From the NCBI RefSeq assembly GCF_011059145.1, contig NZ_JAALLT010000004.1:62001-126000 (forward strand): 64,000 nucleotides of DNA. Direction: 5' to 3'. The notes beneath the pieces are model-generated. The model was not told the origin of the DNA. It was given only the letters and a program-made list of their open reading frames with translations, and ran no database searches. Positions 1-9,066 of the stretch are shown here, piece by piece. The DNA comes from Halalkalibaculum roseum. GTDB taxonomy: Bacteria; Bacteroidota; Rhodothermia; Balneolales; Balneolaceae. The translations under genes and the position numbers were made by a program. Position 1 is the stretch's first letter, and every line of letters starts with the position of its first letter.

Positions 1-488
1 ATCGCTTTTCTGTTGGCAGGCTTGACCCCTGCATATTTCAGGCAGATCATAAGTACGATGCCGTAGGCAAGGTGCATGGAGAGTCCTGCCATGATGATCA
101 GTCCCGGGAACCAGGTATCTGTGTAGAACACACCGAAAGGTTCACCGGCTGCCAGAGACACCAGCGGGGATACGACCAATCCTGCCAGTAAGGTGATAAG
201 CACCCCGAATATAACACCCTGAATAAACCAGTTGCCGGGTATTCGCTTTTGCAGCATGGCCACCCATATTAGGGAGAGAATGATACCAAACATGTAAAAA
301 GCAGCATTCCCCCACAAAATGGTATAAGGGTCTGCCTCATGTGCAAGATTAAACGATTCGGTTAGAAAATATCCCACATCGATTACGGGTAAACCCAGTC
401 CGCTTTGCAGAAAACCGGCCATTGACATCACGAAAGTTGCTATAAAGCCGGATATGACCGTCCGCCAAAAATCACTTGAATTGATCAT
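1..488 (-). CDS. Multi-pass membrane protein, C-terminus cut by window edge
   Basis: The reverse strand reads from an ATG at 488 and runs off the window with about 162 codons and no stop. The protein begins MINSSDFWRTVISG and has about four hydrophobic segments with short polar loops. No catalytic motif is visible. It resembles small integral membrane proteins of the DUF6789/YagU-like sort, but that is a guess from topology. It lies just downstream of the tonB-like gene on the same strand (49 bp gap) and could share its transcript. The existence of the gene is well supported; its function is unknown. Confidence 0.6.
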   Translation of the reverse strand, partial: MINSSDFWRTVISGFIATFVMSMAGFLQSGLGLPVIDVGYFLTESFNLAHEADPYTILWGNAAFYMFGIILSLIWVAMLQKRIPGNWFIQGVIFGVLITLLAGLVVSPLVSLAAGEPFGVFYTDTWFPGLIIMAGLSMHLAYGIVLMICLKYAGVKPANRKA

Positions 489-537
489 AATCCCATTCCC
501 TTTTTATAATTACAAAGTGTACCCGGTAATATAGCAA

Positions 538-1203
538 TTAGGTTTTCAATTTAAAGTAGATCGGTAGGCTATATTGAACCCGTACCGGACGACCGCGCTG
601 TTTGCCCGGTTTGAAATGGGCCTGCTTGACCACACGGAGTGCTTCCTCGTCGCAACCACCTCCGATGCCTCGAATGACCTGCGGATCTTCAACCTCTCCT
701 TTTTCATTTACGATAAACTGAATGATAACCTTTCCCTGTATACCGGCTTTTTTTGCCTTGTCGGGATAATCTATCATCTGCTGCAGGGATTGGATGCCAC
801 CGATAAGCTCCGGCATCTGTTCTACTACCACGAAAAAATCCTCCTCTTCTTCCTGACCTTTTTCTGCTTCCTGTTCAGGTGGCGGTGGCAATTTCAATTC
901 TTCATCAATATTGAATTCCGCATCAATATTCAGTACCTCTTCCTCAATTATCTCGTTATTGGGAACTGCTACGGGTACCTGCGGTCTGGGCGGCGGTGGC
1001 GGACGCTTTTCTTGCTCCGTCTGTTCGATTTCTTCCATTTTTACGATTTCATCCTGAGCCGTGAATTCGAGATCCTCCCCTTCACCGCTTTTTAACGGAA
1101 CCCTCATTAAAGCGATGAAGATCAGTAAACTGAGGATCATTCCCACTTCCAACAAAACCGTATAGTACTTTTTGATATTCGCTTTCTTATAAAATGGCAA
1201 CAT
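538..1203 (-). CDS. Energy transducer TonB
   Basis: The 221-residue protein has one N-terminal membrane helix (about residues 15-34), an acidic and proline-rich periplasmic linker (PPPPPRPQVPV near 68-78), and a C-terminal TonB domain (about 130-221) with the typical YPDKAKKAGIQGKV and FKPGKQRGRPV segments. TonB couples the ExbB/ExbD proton-motive complex to outer-membrane receptors. Neither exbB nor exbD is adjacent, so it may be one of several TonB paralogues. The TonB-dependent receptor at 11.5-13.9 kb is a possible client, but nothing in the sequence ties the two together. Confidence 0.93.
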   Translation of the reverse strand: MLPFYKKANIKKYYTVLLEVGMILSLLIFIALMRVPLKSGEGEDLEFTAQDEIVKMEEIEQTEQEKRPPPPPRPQVPVAVPNNEIIEEEVLNIDAEFNIDEELKLPPPPEQEAEKGQEEEEDFFVVVEQMPELIGGIQSLQQMIDYPDKAKKAGIQGKVIIQFIVNEKGEVEDPQVIRGIGGGCDEEALRVVKQAHFKPGKQRGRPVRVQYSLPIYFKLKT

Positions 1204-1452
1204 AAGTACCTCCTCTCAAATTACCTTCAAGATATAAGACATCTTTATCTTTTATTTGATGGTAGCGTACAGAATATTTGCCTGAATTACGAGTTGCCAG
1301 AGCACTATAATAGTGTAGGGGAATTCCCTACTTAAAGTTGAACTCGTAACACTTAGAGGAGTAAAAACGGAAAATGAATACTTCGGAAGGGTTTAGAGTT
1401 TTAATATGTTATACCACTGAAAGAGAAATGCACTTAATCATCTGATTTTATT

Positions 1453-1650
1453 ATGGAACACATGGATCGTCTCCGCAAAGAGATAGAAGACTACATCTTT
1501 GAGAATGGAAAAGAGTATGATCGCCTCCTTATGTCAAAAAGTTTCTACAATAAGCTCAAGAAAGAAGCTGATGAGAATGATTTTGATGTGGATCTGCCCA
1601 ATCTCGAAATAAAGGAGCACACCAATTACGACTTCAAGCTTCTTCCCTGA
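1453..1650 (+). CDS. Small hypothetical protein (65 aa)
   Basis: A short ORF begins MEHMDRLRKEIEDYIFENG and is strongly charged, with predicted helix in the first 45 residues and an acidic, hydrophobic tail. It has no signal peptide or membrane segment. The second Met (residue 4) is an equally good start. I do not recognise a family. It stands alone between the divergent tonB gene and the convergent YbaK-like gene. Its balanced amino-acid composition suggests a real gene rather than a chance ORF, but this is only moderately supported. Confidence 0.55.
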   Translation: MEHMDRLRKEIEDYIFENGKEYDRLLMSKSFYNKLKKEADENDFDVDLPNLEIKEHTNYDFKLLP

Positions 1651-1723
1651 ATTTCTTAGAGGTTGGTAACAAGACGCACCAATCTTACCACAAACCCTGT
1701 GAAGTTACACTGTCGACCGCATT

Positions 1724-2194
1724 TTAGGTGTGCTTGACACCTAGCTTCAGAATTTCCGGCTGAACAAGTTCTTCATAGTCGCTGTAAGCCAGCTTAATCA
1801 CTTCCCTGTGATTACCGGCATTGAATGCGATGATTTCGTCATCCGTCAGCGACTCAGCCACAAGGGTATCCATATCATATAAGTTGCCGAATGGCGGCAT
1901 GGCCCCGGTTTCGGATTCCGGGAACAGGCTTTTGAACTCATCTTCAGAAGCCAATTCCACATCGCCGGCATCCAGGGCTTCCCGGATTGCATTAAAGTCA
2001 ACGTCATGAGTGGATGGCAGTACCACCATCTTCATATCGCCGTCGGCCTTTACCATAACGGTTTTTACCATGTCCTTACCCGGAATATGAGCGGAAGCGG
2101 CCACTTCCTGGGCTGTGAATGCTTCGGAGTGGGAAACAACCACATATTTTTTACCGTGTTTGTCGAGGTAGTCAGTTAGTTTGCTCAGTGCCAT
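1724..2194 (-). CDS. YbaK/EbsC-type aminoacyl-tRNA deacylase domain protein
   Basis: The 156-residue protein is a single YbaK/prolyl-tRNA-synthetase-associated domain: an N-terminal SHSEAFTAQEVAASAHIPG segment, then KTVMVKADGDMKMVVLP, and a GAMPPFGNLY motif near residue 97. Family members hydrolyse mischarged aminoacyl-tRNAs in trans, for example Cys- or Ala-tRNA(Pro), in the cytoplasm. The conserved Lys of the KTVMVK strand is present. Which tRNA is edited cannot be read from sequence. The gene is monocistronic, with a long repeat-filled region upstream. Confidence 0.85.
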   Translation of the reverse strand: MALSKLTDYLDKHGKKYVVVSHSEAFTAQEVAASAHIPGKDMVKTVMVKADGDMKMVVLPSTHDVDFNAIREALDAGDVELASEDEFKSLFPESETGAMPPFGNLYDMDTLVAESLTDDEIIAFNAGNHREVIKLAYSDYEELVQPEILKLGVKHT

Positions 2195-2668
2195 AATACC
2201 TCCCTTTTTCTTTTAAGCTTTAATGAGCTCCTTAACTGAAAATAATGAACTCAGAACTTGAAGTCATTTTTTTTGAAGGGGCGGAGATACAGAATTCAGG
2301 AGTCAGGAGTCAGGAGTCAGAATTCAGAATATTGGTGGCAGGGAAATAGTATCATATTTATAAAATGATGTCATCCTGAACATTACCTTAGGTATCCCCT
2401 TGGGAAATTCAGGATCTATAACAATAAGTTATTCAAGTCTCATATAATTCTTCTATAGTGAACATATTAGCAGCTACAACTCTGTTACAAAAGGTTATGT
2501 ATGAACGCTGAATTTACAATCAATATAGATCCCGGATCGGGGTCCGGGGATGACAACTATATTTTTCGATTTAAATCTCTCAAGAACAGATAAAATAGAT
2601 ACTGCAAAATCTTAAAATTGCATATTCCGACTCCTGAATTCTGTATTCTGACTTCCGCAACCTGCCTT
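2195..2668. repeat. Gene-free repeat region with nested inverted repeats
   Basis: This 474-bp stretch holds no gene. An 18-bp perfect inverted repeat (ATACAGAATTCAGGAGTC) lies at 2287-2304 and 2629-2646. Just inside the left arm the heptamer CAGGAGT occurs three times in tandem (2297-2317). Further in, TGTCATCC (2369-2376) and GGATGACA (2548-2555) form a second inverted pair. It encloses a hairpin with arms ATCCTGAA (2373-2380) and TTCAGGAT (2408-2415), and a GC-rich block (CCCGGATCGGGGTCCGGG) at 2531-2548. The right-hand word array (2629-2671) runs into the stop codon of the aldo/keto reductase gene. It could be a decayed miniature element or a composite of dispersed repeats. Confidence 0.75.
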
Positions 2669-3667
2669 CTACCTCCTCAGATCCTCTTCCGGGGCCGGTT
2701 TATTTTCTAGCACCTCTTCGATTCGATCCATGATATCCGAATCGAGTTTATCAAGGGCATCTACCGCTTTCATATTTTCGCGTACCTGCTCAGGTTTGGA
2801 AGCGCCGGTGATCACCGTGCTGACATCCTCGTTTTTGAGACACCAGGCAAGAGCCATCTGCGGTAGGGAGATACCGATATCTTTCGCTATGGGTGCCAGC
2901 TTCTTCACTTTTTCAAGCTTTTTCCGACCGCTCTCTGTTTCCAGCAGCTGCTCCCGAAGCCAGTCATAATCATCCATCGTAAGTCGCGTACCTTCAGGTA
3001 TCCCGTCGTTGTATTTGCCGGTTAGCAGACCACTGGAAAGAGGACTCCAAATGGTTGTCCCCAGTCCGATATCATCATAGAGATGACGGAATTCCTGCTC
3101 CACTTTTTCACGATGGAACATATTGTACTGCGGCTGTTCCATCAGCGGGGGTCGGAGGTGTTCATTGCGGGCGAAATCGTATGCATGCCGAATCTGCTCG
3201 GCACTCCATTCACTGGTGCCCCAATACAATGCTTTGCCTTCCTTAATCATCTGGTTCATGGCCCGGACGGTCTCTTCTATGGGGGTGTCTTTATCCGGCC
3301 GGTGACAGAATAAAAGATCTACATAATCGGTTTGCATGCGCTTCAGGGACGCCTCGGTACCCTCTTTGATATGCTTAAAGGACAAACCCTGATCATTCGG
3401 CCCTTCGCCTCCCCAAAATATCTTTGTGGAAAGAACCAGATCGGATCGTTTCCAGCCTGCTTTTTGGATAACATTACCCATCATTGTCTCTGAATCTCCG
3501 CCGGCATAAACCTCCGCATTGTCAAAGAAATTAACGCCCGCTTCATAGGCAACTTTCATAGATTCATAGGCCACGTCTTCATCAATTTGCTTGCCGAAAG
3601 TGACCCATGATCCAAAGGAGAGAGCTGATACTTTCAAGCCTGATCTACCCAGAAATCGATATTCCAT
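2669..3667 (-). CDS. Aldo/keto reductase (Kv-beta/YghZ-like)
   Basis: The 332-residue cytoplasmic NADPH-dependent oxidoreductase has the full catalytic tetrad: Asp49 and Tyr54 (FFDNAEVY), Lys82 (LSTKIF) and His122 (LLFCHRPD). The nucleotide-binding C-terminal segment VITGASKPEQVRENM is typical of the AKR6/AKR14 groups, which include voltage-gated potassium channel beta subunits and methylglyoxal reductase YghZ. The substrate is probably a small aldehyde or ketone. The stop codon lies inside a degenerate 7-bp word array. No operon partner is evident. Confidence 0.92.
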   Translation of the reverse strand: MEYRFLGRSGLKVSALSFGSWVTFGKQIDEDVAYESMKVAYEAGVNFFDNAEVYAGGDSETMMGNVIQKAGWKRSDLVLSTKIFWGGEGPNDQGLSFKHIKEGTEASLKRMQTDYVDLLFCHRPDKDTPIEETVRAMNQMIKEGKALYWGTSEWSAEQIRHAYDFARNEHLRPPLMEQPQYNMFHREKVEQEFRHLYDDIGLGTTIWSPLSSGLLTGKYNDGIPEGTRLTMDDYDWLREQLLETESGRKKLEKVKKLAPIAKDIGISLPQMALAWCLKNEDVSTVITGASKPEQVRENMKAVDALDKLDSDIMDRIEEVLENKPAPEEDLRR

Positions 3668-3850
3668 ATTTTGTTATCCCTTTTTTCATTTGAGTGTGAT
3701 ATAAACCAACGATCAACACGTCTTTTGCGTTCTAACTTCACCTTATTGAGTAACTGTCAGATTTAACAAACAGGAAATAAATCCGCTTACTGTCTGTTTA
3801 CGTATTGTAACTTGAAGAAGTAAAGGAACTCTTTAATCAATTTAGCTATT

Positions 3851-4516
3851 ATGAAGGCACTGACGTCGATTCTATTAATCAGCACGCTTGCTTTGGCCGC
3901 ATGCAGTTCCAAAGCACAAAGCGGTGAAATTACAAATAATGAAGACATTGAGGTTTCAATGAATAACGAAAATTATGAAACAGCAACCTTTGGAGCCGGT
4001 TGTTTCTGGTGTGTTGAAGCGGTATTTGAGGAATTAAAAGGCGTAAAAAGTGTTAAAGCCGGCTATGCGGGCGGGCATATTGAAAATCCAACCTACAAGC
4101 AGGTGACCACCGGTACTACCGGTCACGCCGAGGTGGCACGCATTATTTATGATCCTGAGGTGATCAGCTTCGAACAGCTGCTAACAGTCTTCTGGCACAC
4201 GCACAATCCCACGACCAAAAACCGGCAGGGAGCGGATGTCGGTCCGCAATATCGCTCCGTGATTTTCTACCATAATGAAGAGCAAAAAGAGCTGGCTCAG
4301 AAATCATTGAAGGAGACGGATGCATCGGATCTATGGGAGGATCCCATCGTAACGGAAATTGAACCCGTTAGCAATTATTCGGAAGCGGAGAACTATCATC
4401 AAAACTATTATGCCAATAATCCCAATGCGGGGTATTGCCAGGTGGTCATAGCTCCCAAACTGAAGAAGTTCCGTAAGGAGTTTTCTAACCTGTTAAAGGA
4501 AGAGGTAAAAAGCTGA
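3851..4516 (+). CDS. msrA: Peptide-methionine (S)-S-oxide reductase, lipoprotein form
   Basis: This MsrA reduces S-methionine sulfoxide in oxidised proteins. The catalytic motif GCFWCVEAVF has the active Cys at residue 51, and a further Cys lies in the C-terminal GYCQVV segment. The N-terminus is a lipoprotein signal (MKALTSILLISTLALAACSS; lipid Cys18) followed by a 25-residue linker, so the enzyme should be membrane-anchored in the periplasm rather than cytoplasmic. It stands alone and has no fused or adjacent MsrB. A 7-bp inverted repeat about 50 bp downstream (CAAGAGA/TCTCTTG) has no T-run and is a poor terminator. Confidence 0.95.
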   Translation: MKALTSILLISTLALAACSSKAQSGEITNNEDIEVSMNNENYETATFGAGCFWCVEAVFEELKGVKSVKAGYAGGHIENPTYKQVTTGTTGHAEVARIIYDPEVISFEQLLTVFWHTHNPTTKNRQGADVGPQYRSVIFYHNEEQKELAQKSLKETDASDLWEDPIVTEIEPVSNYSEAENYHQNYYANNPNAGYCQVVIAPKLKKFRKEFSNLLKEEVKS

Positions 4517-4719
4517 TATTGAAATAATCTTAATAGCTAGGAATTTGAATAACCGACTTCTTGCATTCAAGAGACAATCTACACAGCTTCTCTCTTGTAT
4601 AACCTGCGGATGAGAAACAGTGCACAACAGAGCGGCGGAATGAGAAGGAGGAGCTAACTGAGTCGCTCTTTGCTGGAATGAGCCCATATCAACGCTGCAC
4701 TCAACTTCTTTTATTGTTG

Positions 4720-6429
4720 CTACTGTTCCCTGTTAACCCCGACGATACGAGGCCCGCTTTTTTCCAGCGCCACATAGACCTTAACCGGTTTATACCCGAT
4801 ATCTTCCCGTTCGGTATAAAGCCGAAAGTTAATGACTCGTGAAGCTTCTGATGAAGTCTGTTTAATTCCGGCAATATTGAATATCGCTCTATTTTCTTCC
4901 GTTCCCCTAGCTTTGAGTACCTGTTTATTTCCAGCAAATACTTCATAGCGATACCTGGTATTGTCAGCCCTGAAAATATTACCTTCTACACCAAGATCGA
5001 CAAAATGCAGCACCAGGTCGCCATTCGTTATTTCCGCTCGAAATTTATCCAGCGGGTTTATTCTGCTGAACCAGTATTCACCGATCTTATCTCTTCGGTT
5101 GATAAGAATCTGCCATAAGAAAGATTGGGCTTCCCCATTGGTGATCCTACCGGTTTTTACGATTCTGCGAATATCTTCATCGCTAAAACTCATCACCTGC
5201 TTGGCACCCCAGTAGGCATCCCGAAGGGTCATATTCTCAAAGGCCGGCAGCGGATGTGCCGTAACCCACTCCTCTGGCTCAAAGATATCCGACCTGAAAT
5301 AACCCACCGAAGGAAACGGTGTTATTGCCTGATCTTTCTCCCACACATTTACATTCATGCCGAGGGAGAGCGTGTTCAAAGCCATATAGCGCGGATCAAT
5401 CAGGTAAGCCTGACCGTCTATGGGAGTGTGAACACCCGCGCCGTTAGCTCCGAGCGTACTCCCAAAGTCCTGCAGATAGTGCTTCACATAGCCTCCTTCG
5501 GTATAGACTGCAAGTGAATTGGCGTCGCGTCGATCGGTATCGTTTAGCCATGAGCTGATAACCCGCAACCCCCTGAGTTCCCGTCGATGTTCGTGAGCCA
5601 CCCGGTCATTGGGATCGTCGTCTCGAGTACCTTCAAAACCCCATGGCCCGATCGGAGTACCCTCCACAAACTTAATTGCTATAGTCCTGACCTTTCCAAA
5701 ACGATTTCTCGGACGTTCCAGCAGTGTATTCTTGATATCGGCCTGCGTCATTTCGCGCCGCCGTCTGCCCTCCCTTACCATCACACTATCTTTTATGGTG
5801 AATTTTGACGGATTTAGGTAGGTGATAGTCGCTTCCGGAACGTTGTAACCGGCTGCATGGAAAAACTTGGTACTGATGACTTCTGAAGAGGTACGCAACT
5901 CCGGAAAATCAGGACTGTCAAATTTTATCAGGTAACGATCACCTTTCCGGTCTTCTATAAAAAACCAGGCATTGGGTCCGCCTATGCTGGCCTGAAAAAT
6001 AGTCCAATTGCCGGTGGTGTCCGGTGGTGCAGTCTCATTTGGACCATTAGCTAACTCTTCCAGGGTCATTGGATTATAAAAGTGACGGTAGTTATACCAA
6101 CTCGATTCCGGCGGCTCATCCAGAACATTGATATTGTCGGCTTCCCTGGGTTCGGAAATTCCCAGTACCATTCCGGCCGATCTGCCGACCGTATTCAAAT
6201 TGAGCGGCTTTCGCAGCTGATGAAAAAGGGTATAATTCAACTGCTCCCAGTATCGCGAACGATCTACCTGTTCCGGTTGGGGAATGGCTGAGGTATCCGG
6301 GTCGAAAACCTTTACCGGACCCCGAGTATAGTGTTTTGTATTGGCACAGCCACACAAAAGTATCCCTATTATAAGTCCAAATAAAACCGGGATTTGCTTC
6401 AAATTAAATATGTTCTGCAATTCACTCAC
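4720..6429 (-). CDS. Secreted lipoprotein with kinase-like motifs
   Basis: The 569-residue protein has an N-terminal hydrophobic segment ending in a lipobox-like LLCGC (Cys28). The order of motifs in the middle matches a protein-kinase-like fold: YLIKFD with Lys169, SSEVISTKFF with Glu183, WLNDTDRRDAN at 294-304 as a catalytic-loop-like segment, and DFGSTLG at 321-327. This order is shared by HipA, CotH and FAM20-type kinases. A beta-rich C-terminal domain follows. It starts 6 bp after the Omp85-like gene ends, so the two are probably one transcript. It may phosphorylate an envelope protein or lipid, or be a pseudokinase. The last codons (VNREQ) are written in the same word found in an intergenic array at 53679-53690. 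Confidence 0.7.
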   Translation of the reverse strand: MSELQNIFNLKQIPVLFGLIIGILLCGCANTKHYTRGPVKVFDPDTSAIPQPEQVDRSRYWEQLNYTLFHQLRKPLNLNTVGRSAGMVLGISEPREADNINVLDEPPESSWYNYRHFYNPMTLEELANGPNETAPPDTTGNWTIFQASIGGPNAWFFIEDRKGDRYLIKFDSPDFPELRTSSEVISTKFFHAAGYNVPEATITYLNPSKFTIKDSVMVREGRRRREMTQADIKNTLLERPRNRFGKVRTIAIKFVEGTPIGPWGFEGTRDDDPNDRVAHEHRRELRGLRVISSWLNDTDRRDANSLAVYTEGGYVKHYLQDFGSTLGANGAGVHTPIDGQAYLIDPRYMALNTLSLGMNVNVWEKDQAITPFPSVGYFRSDIFEPEEWVTAHPLPAFENMTLRDAYWGAKQVMSFSDEDIRRIVKTGRITNGEAQSFLWQILINRRDKIGEYWFSRINPLDKFRAEITNGDLVLHFVDLGVEGNIFRADNTRYRYEVFAGNKQVLKARGTEENRAIFNIAGIKQTSSEASRVINFRLYTEREDIGYKPVKVYVALEKSGPRIVGVNREQ

Positions 6430-6435
6430 TGTGTA

Positions 6436-7716
6436 TCAAAAATTAGGTGCAATGGATAGAATGGTTCGGGATGATTCTTTACTGAAAGCAAATTCGACCC
6501 TGAAAGAGAGATTTTCGCTTCCCAGAAAATGCAGTCCGAATCCGTAACCTGCGTGAAAATCTTTCAAATGTACATCATTGAAATTCCTGAATACCTGTCC
6601 CTCATCCAGAAAAAGTACAACATCTACAAAATCCCACATTGGGTAGCGATACTCCAGTGTAAACAGCAGTGATTTATCGTCTCGGTACCGGTCGCCCCTG
6701 AGCCCGCGAAGTCCCCGTGAATCCCCGATGCTGGGAAGCTCAAAAAAGGGTATGGTTTTATCTGCTATGGGTTCCGCTCTTTCCAGTCGGGTTTTAAAAG
6801 CCAAGCGCCTGGTGTTGGGTAAAAAGGGCAAGGCGATAAATTCCTGCCATTCAAACCGGTATTTAAAAAATGCATAGCGATTATCATCTATGGAGTGGTG
6901 ATAGCCTCCCCTGAAAAGAAACCTGCGTCCTGTATATGTTCTCGGCTCTTCTTCAGCAAGATCGATACGCAGCGATATGCCGGCAGCAAAAAGTTCCGTC
7001 CGGCCTTTCAATGAGGTCGGGAAAGGCGGCAGGTTGTCGTCCCGCCTGCTGCTCTGCCTGATAATAGCATTTCGATACGATCCCCAGAAAGCAACCGAAT
7101 GCACCTCGAAAACCGGTAGCGAATAATCAATCCGTGCATTAATTTCCTCCACCGAATAGCGTGTCTCCTCATCCAGGGAGGCTTCATTGCCCAGAAAAAG
7201 CGATTCCATGGGGTCATTGTAGTAGACAGAGTTAAATTTTATCTCGTCTTCCGTTTCAAAGAAACCCGGTATATTATACTTTAAATCAATTTTATTGTAT
7301 TTACTGGAACCGAATAACGCCTCTACCCGCCACTCATGATCACTGCCCAAAAAGTCACGATTAAATATCAGTCCGCCGAAGGCCGTCCTGGTCTCCACGC
7401 CCGTCTCAATTAGCGGATAAATACCGAATCGACCCCGCTCTCCTTCCAGCTGATCGGGGAATTTTCGTTCTGCCAGTCGAAAACCTTCTCCAATAGGCCA
7501 AGTTAACAAGTCTACCGCATAGGAAGGCAATGCCAGCAGGTGATAGCCAAAACTTCTTTTGGTTTCATATGGCTCAAAAACGGTTAAATCAGACTGAGCG
7601 TCCTGAGATGATTGCTGAGGATCCTGGGCGTGAAGCGTATGTAAAAAGGAGAGCCAGATGATCACCGAAACTGCTAGTAGTCGGAAATTACCCACCCTGT
7701 GAGTGTTAATAATCAT
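6436..7716 (-). CDS. Omp85/BamA-like outer-membrane beta-barrel
   Basis: The 426-residue protein has a signal peptide (cleavage after LHAQ) and then mostly amphipathic beta strands. The segment SIGDSRGLRGLRGDRYRDD is the loop-6 style LRGxxxxRyrD motif of the Omp85 family, followed by LEYRYPMW. The protein ends in a C-terminal Phe (SIAPNF), typical of barrel proteins recognised by BAM. There are no POTRA domains, so it is more like a short surface-antigen barrel than BamA itself. It is the first gene of a pair with the kinase-like lipoprotein downstream, which suggests the barrel anchors or exports that partner. Confidence 0.8.
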   Translation of the reverse strand: MIINTHRVGNFRLLAVSVIIWLSFLHTLHAQDPQQSSQDAQSDLTVFEPYETKRSFGYHLLALPSYAVDLLTWPIGEGFRLAERKFPDQLEGERGRFGIYPLIETGVETRTAFGGLIFNRDFLGSDHEWRVEALFGSSKYNKIDLKYNIPGFFETEDEIKFNSVYYNDPMESLFLGNEASLDEETRYSVEEINARIDYSLPVFEVHSVAFWGSYRNAIIRQSSRRDDNLPPFPTSLKGRTELFAAGISLRIDLAEEEPRTYTGRRFLFRGGYHHSIDDNRYAFFKYRFEWQEFIALPFLPNTRRLAFKTRLERAEPIADKTIPFFELPSIGDSRGLRGLRGDRYRDDKSLLFTLEYRYPMWDFVDVVLFLDEGQVFRNFNDVHLKDFHAGYGFGLHFLGSENLSFRVEFAFSKESSRTILSIAPNF

Positions 7717-7857
7717 GCTATCAATAAAGAATCTACTGGAGTAACAGTCAAAACAGAATCTATTGTAAAAGAAAGAAAATCACAGTATTACCAATATAAA
7801 TCTTTCAAACAAATGAGCTCTAATATGTTATATTGAATGCTAAAATTATTCGGATCT

Positions 7858-8961
7858 ATGAAAATATCGGCATTTAGTATAGTGATTCTGCTTTTATTTA
7901 GCTCGCTTGCCTGTTCGCAGGACAAGGCAGATACTACCATGACTTTTGAGGAATATGAGCCCAAATCCACGCTCGTTGTTCCTGAACATATTGTCAAAAG
8001 TGCCAAATACCCATTCATCGACGTTCACAATCACCAATGGCGCATGGCAACACAGGATGTCTCCGAAACCACAGCCGAAATGAACGAGTTGAATATGGCG
8101 GTCATGGTTAATCTCAGCGGGCGAAGCGGAGATGCATTGAAAGCAGCCATTGAAAACGTCAATGAACATGCTCCCAACCGTTTTATACAGTTTGCCAATA
8201 TCGACTTCGATAATATTGACGATCCTGATTGGACAGAAAAAACTGTCAAGCAACTTGAACAGGACTACAATAACGGAGCAAGAGGGCTAAAAATTTTCAA
8301 GAATCTTGGCTTAACGGTTACAGACAGTGAAGGCAATCGTGTGCCGGCTGACGATCCCCGCATAGATCCGGTCTGGGCAAAATGCGGCGAACTGGGTATA
8401 CCGGTACTGATACATACCGGTGAACCGAAAATATTCTGGGCACCGATCGATAAATACAACGAGCGCTGGCTCGAAATGAAGCAGTTTCCCAATAGGCATC
8501 GGAGTCCTGAAGAATATCCCTCCTGGGAAGAAGTGATGAGCGAGCAGTGGAATATCTTTCGCAAGCATCCTGAAACCACTTTCATAAATGCCCACCTGGG
8601 CTGGATGGGGAACAACCTGAGCAGGCTGGGAGAGCTGATGGATGAGTTTCCCAACATGTACACCGAAATCGGGGCCGTCCTCGCTGAACTGGGAAGGCAG
8701 CCGCGTTTCGCCCGCCAATTTTTTATAAAGTACCAGGATCGCATTATGTTTGGTAAGGATTCCTGGAGGCCGGAAGAGTATTATGTCTACTTCCGGGTGC
8801 TGGAAACTTCTGACGAGTATTTTGACTACTATCGAAAACGTCACGCCTTCTGGAAAATGTATGGATTGAATTTACCCGATGACGTGTTGCAAAAAGTGTA
8901 CTATAAAAATGCACTGAGGATTATTCCGGATATCGACCGAACTCTATTCCCCGGAAATTAA
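7858..8961 (+). CDS. Lipoprotein amidohydrolase (amidohydrolase-2 family)
   Basis: I choose the ATG at 7858 over one 21 bp upstream because it begins a clean lipoprotein signal (MKISAFSIVILLLFSSLAC, Cys19). The mature part is a TIM-barrel metal hydrolase: FIDVHNHQW carries the first two metal-binding His, then GLKIFKNLG, PVLIHTGEP, FINAHLGWMG, and a late Asp in MFGKDSW. Family members include decarboxylases and lactonases acting on aromatic or dicarboxylic substrates. The substrate is not predictable here. Monocistronic. Confidence 0.85.
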   Translation: MKISAFSIVILLLFSSLACSQDKADTTMTFEEYEPKSTLVVPEHIVKSAKYPFIDVHNHQWRMATQDVSETTAEMNELNMAVMVNLSGRSGDALKAAIENVNEHAPNRFIQFANIDFDNIDDPDWTEKTVKQLEQDYNNGARGLKIFKNLGLTVTDSEGNRVPADDPRIDPVWAKCGELGIPVLIHTGEPKIFWAPIDKYNERWLEMKQFPNRHRSPEEYPSWEEVMSEQWNIFRKHPETTFINAHLGWMGNNLSRLGELMDEFPNMYTEIGAVLAELGRQPRFARQFFIKYQDRIMFGKDSWRPEEYYVYFRVLETSDEYFDYYRKRHAFWKMYGLNLPDDVLQKVYYKNALRIIPDIDRTLFPGN

Positions 8962-9066
8962 TAACAGTGCCTTAGCTACCGCACATTTGGCGGCCATATG
9001 GTATTTGTGTTACTGTTTTCTTAAACATCAAAGCATAATATAAATTCAATAAACGAGGTAACTGTT

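Noticed and set aside
574-1095. Long plus-strand ORF opposite tonB
   Set aside because: Shadow of the tonB-like gene; Phe/Leu-rich translation comes from the Gln/Glu/Pro codons on the other strand.
2287-2330. CRISPR array
   Set aside because: Units are 7 bp with no spacers and no cas genes nearby; the same holds for the other word arrays.
4493-4687. 64-residue minus-strand ORF after msrA
   Set aside because: Overlaps the msrA 3' end, has no family pattern, and its composition is that of a random frame.
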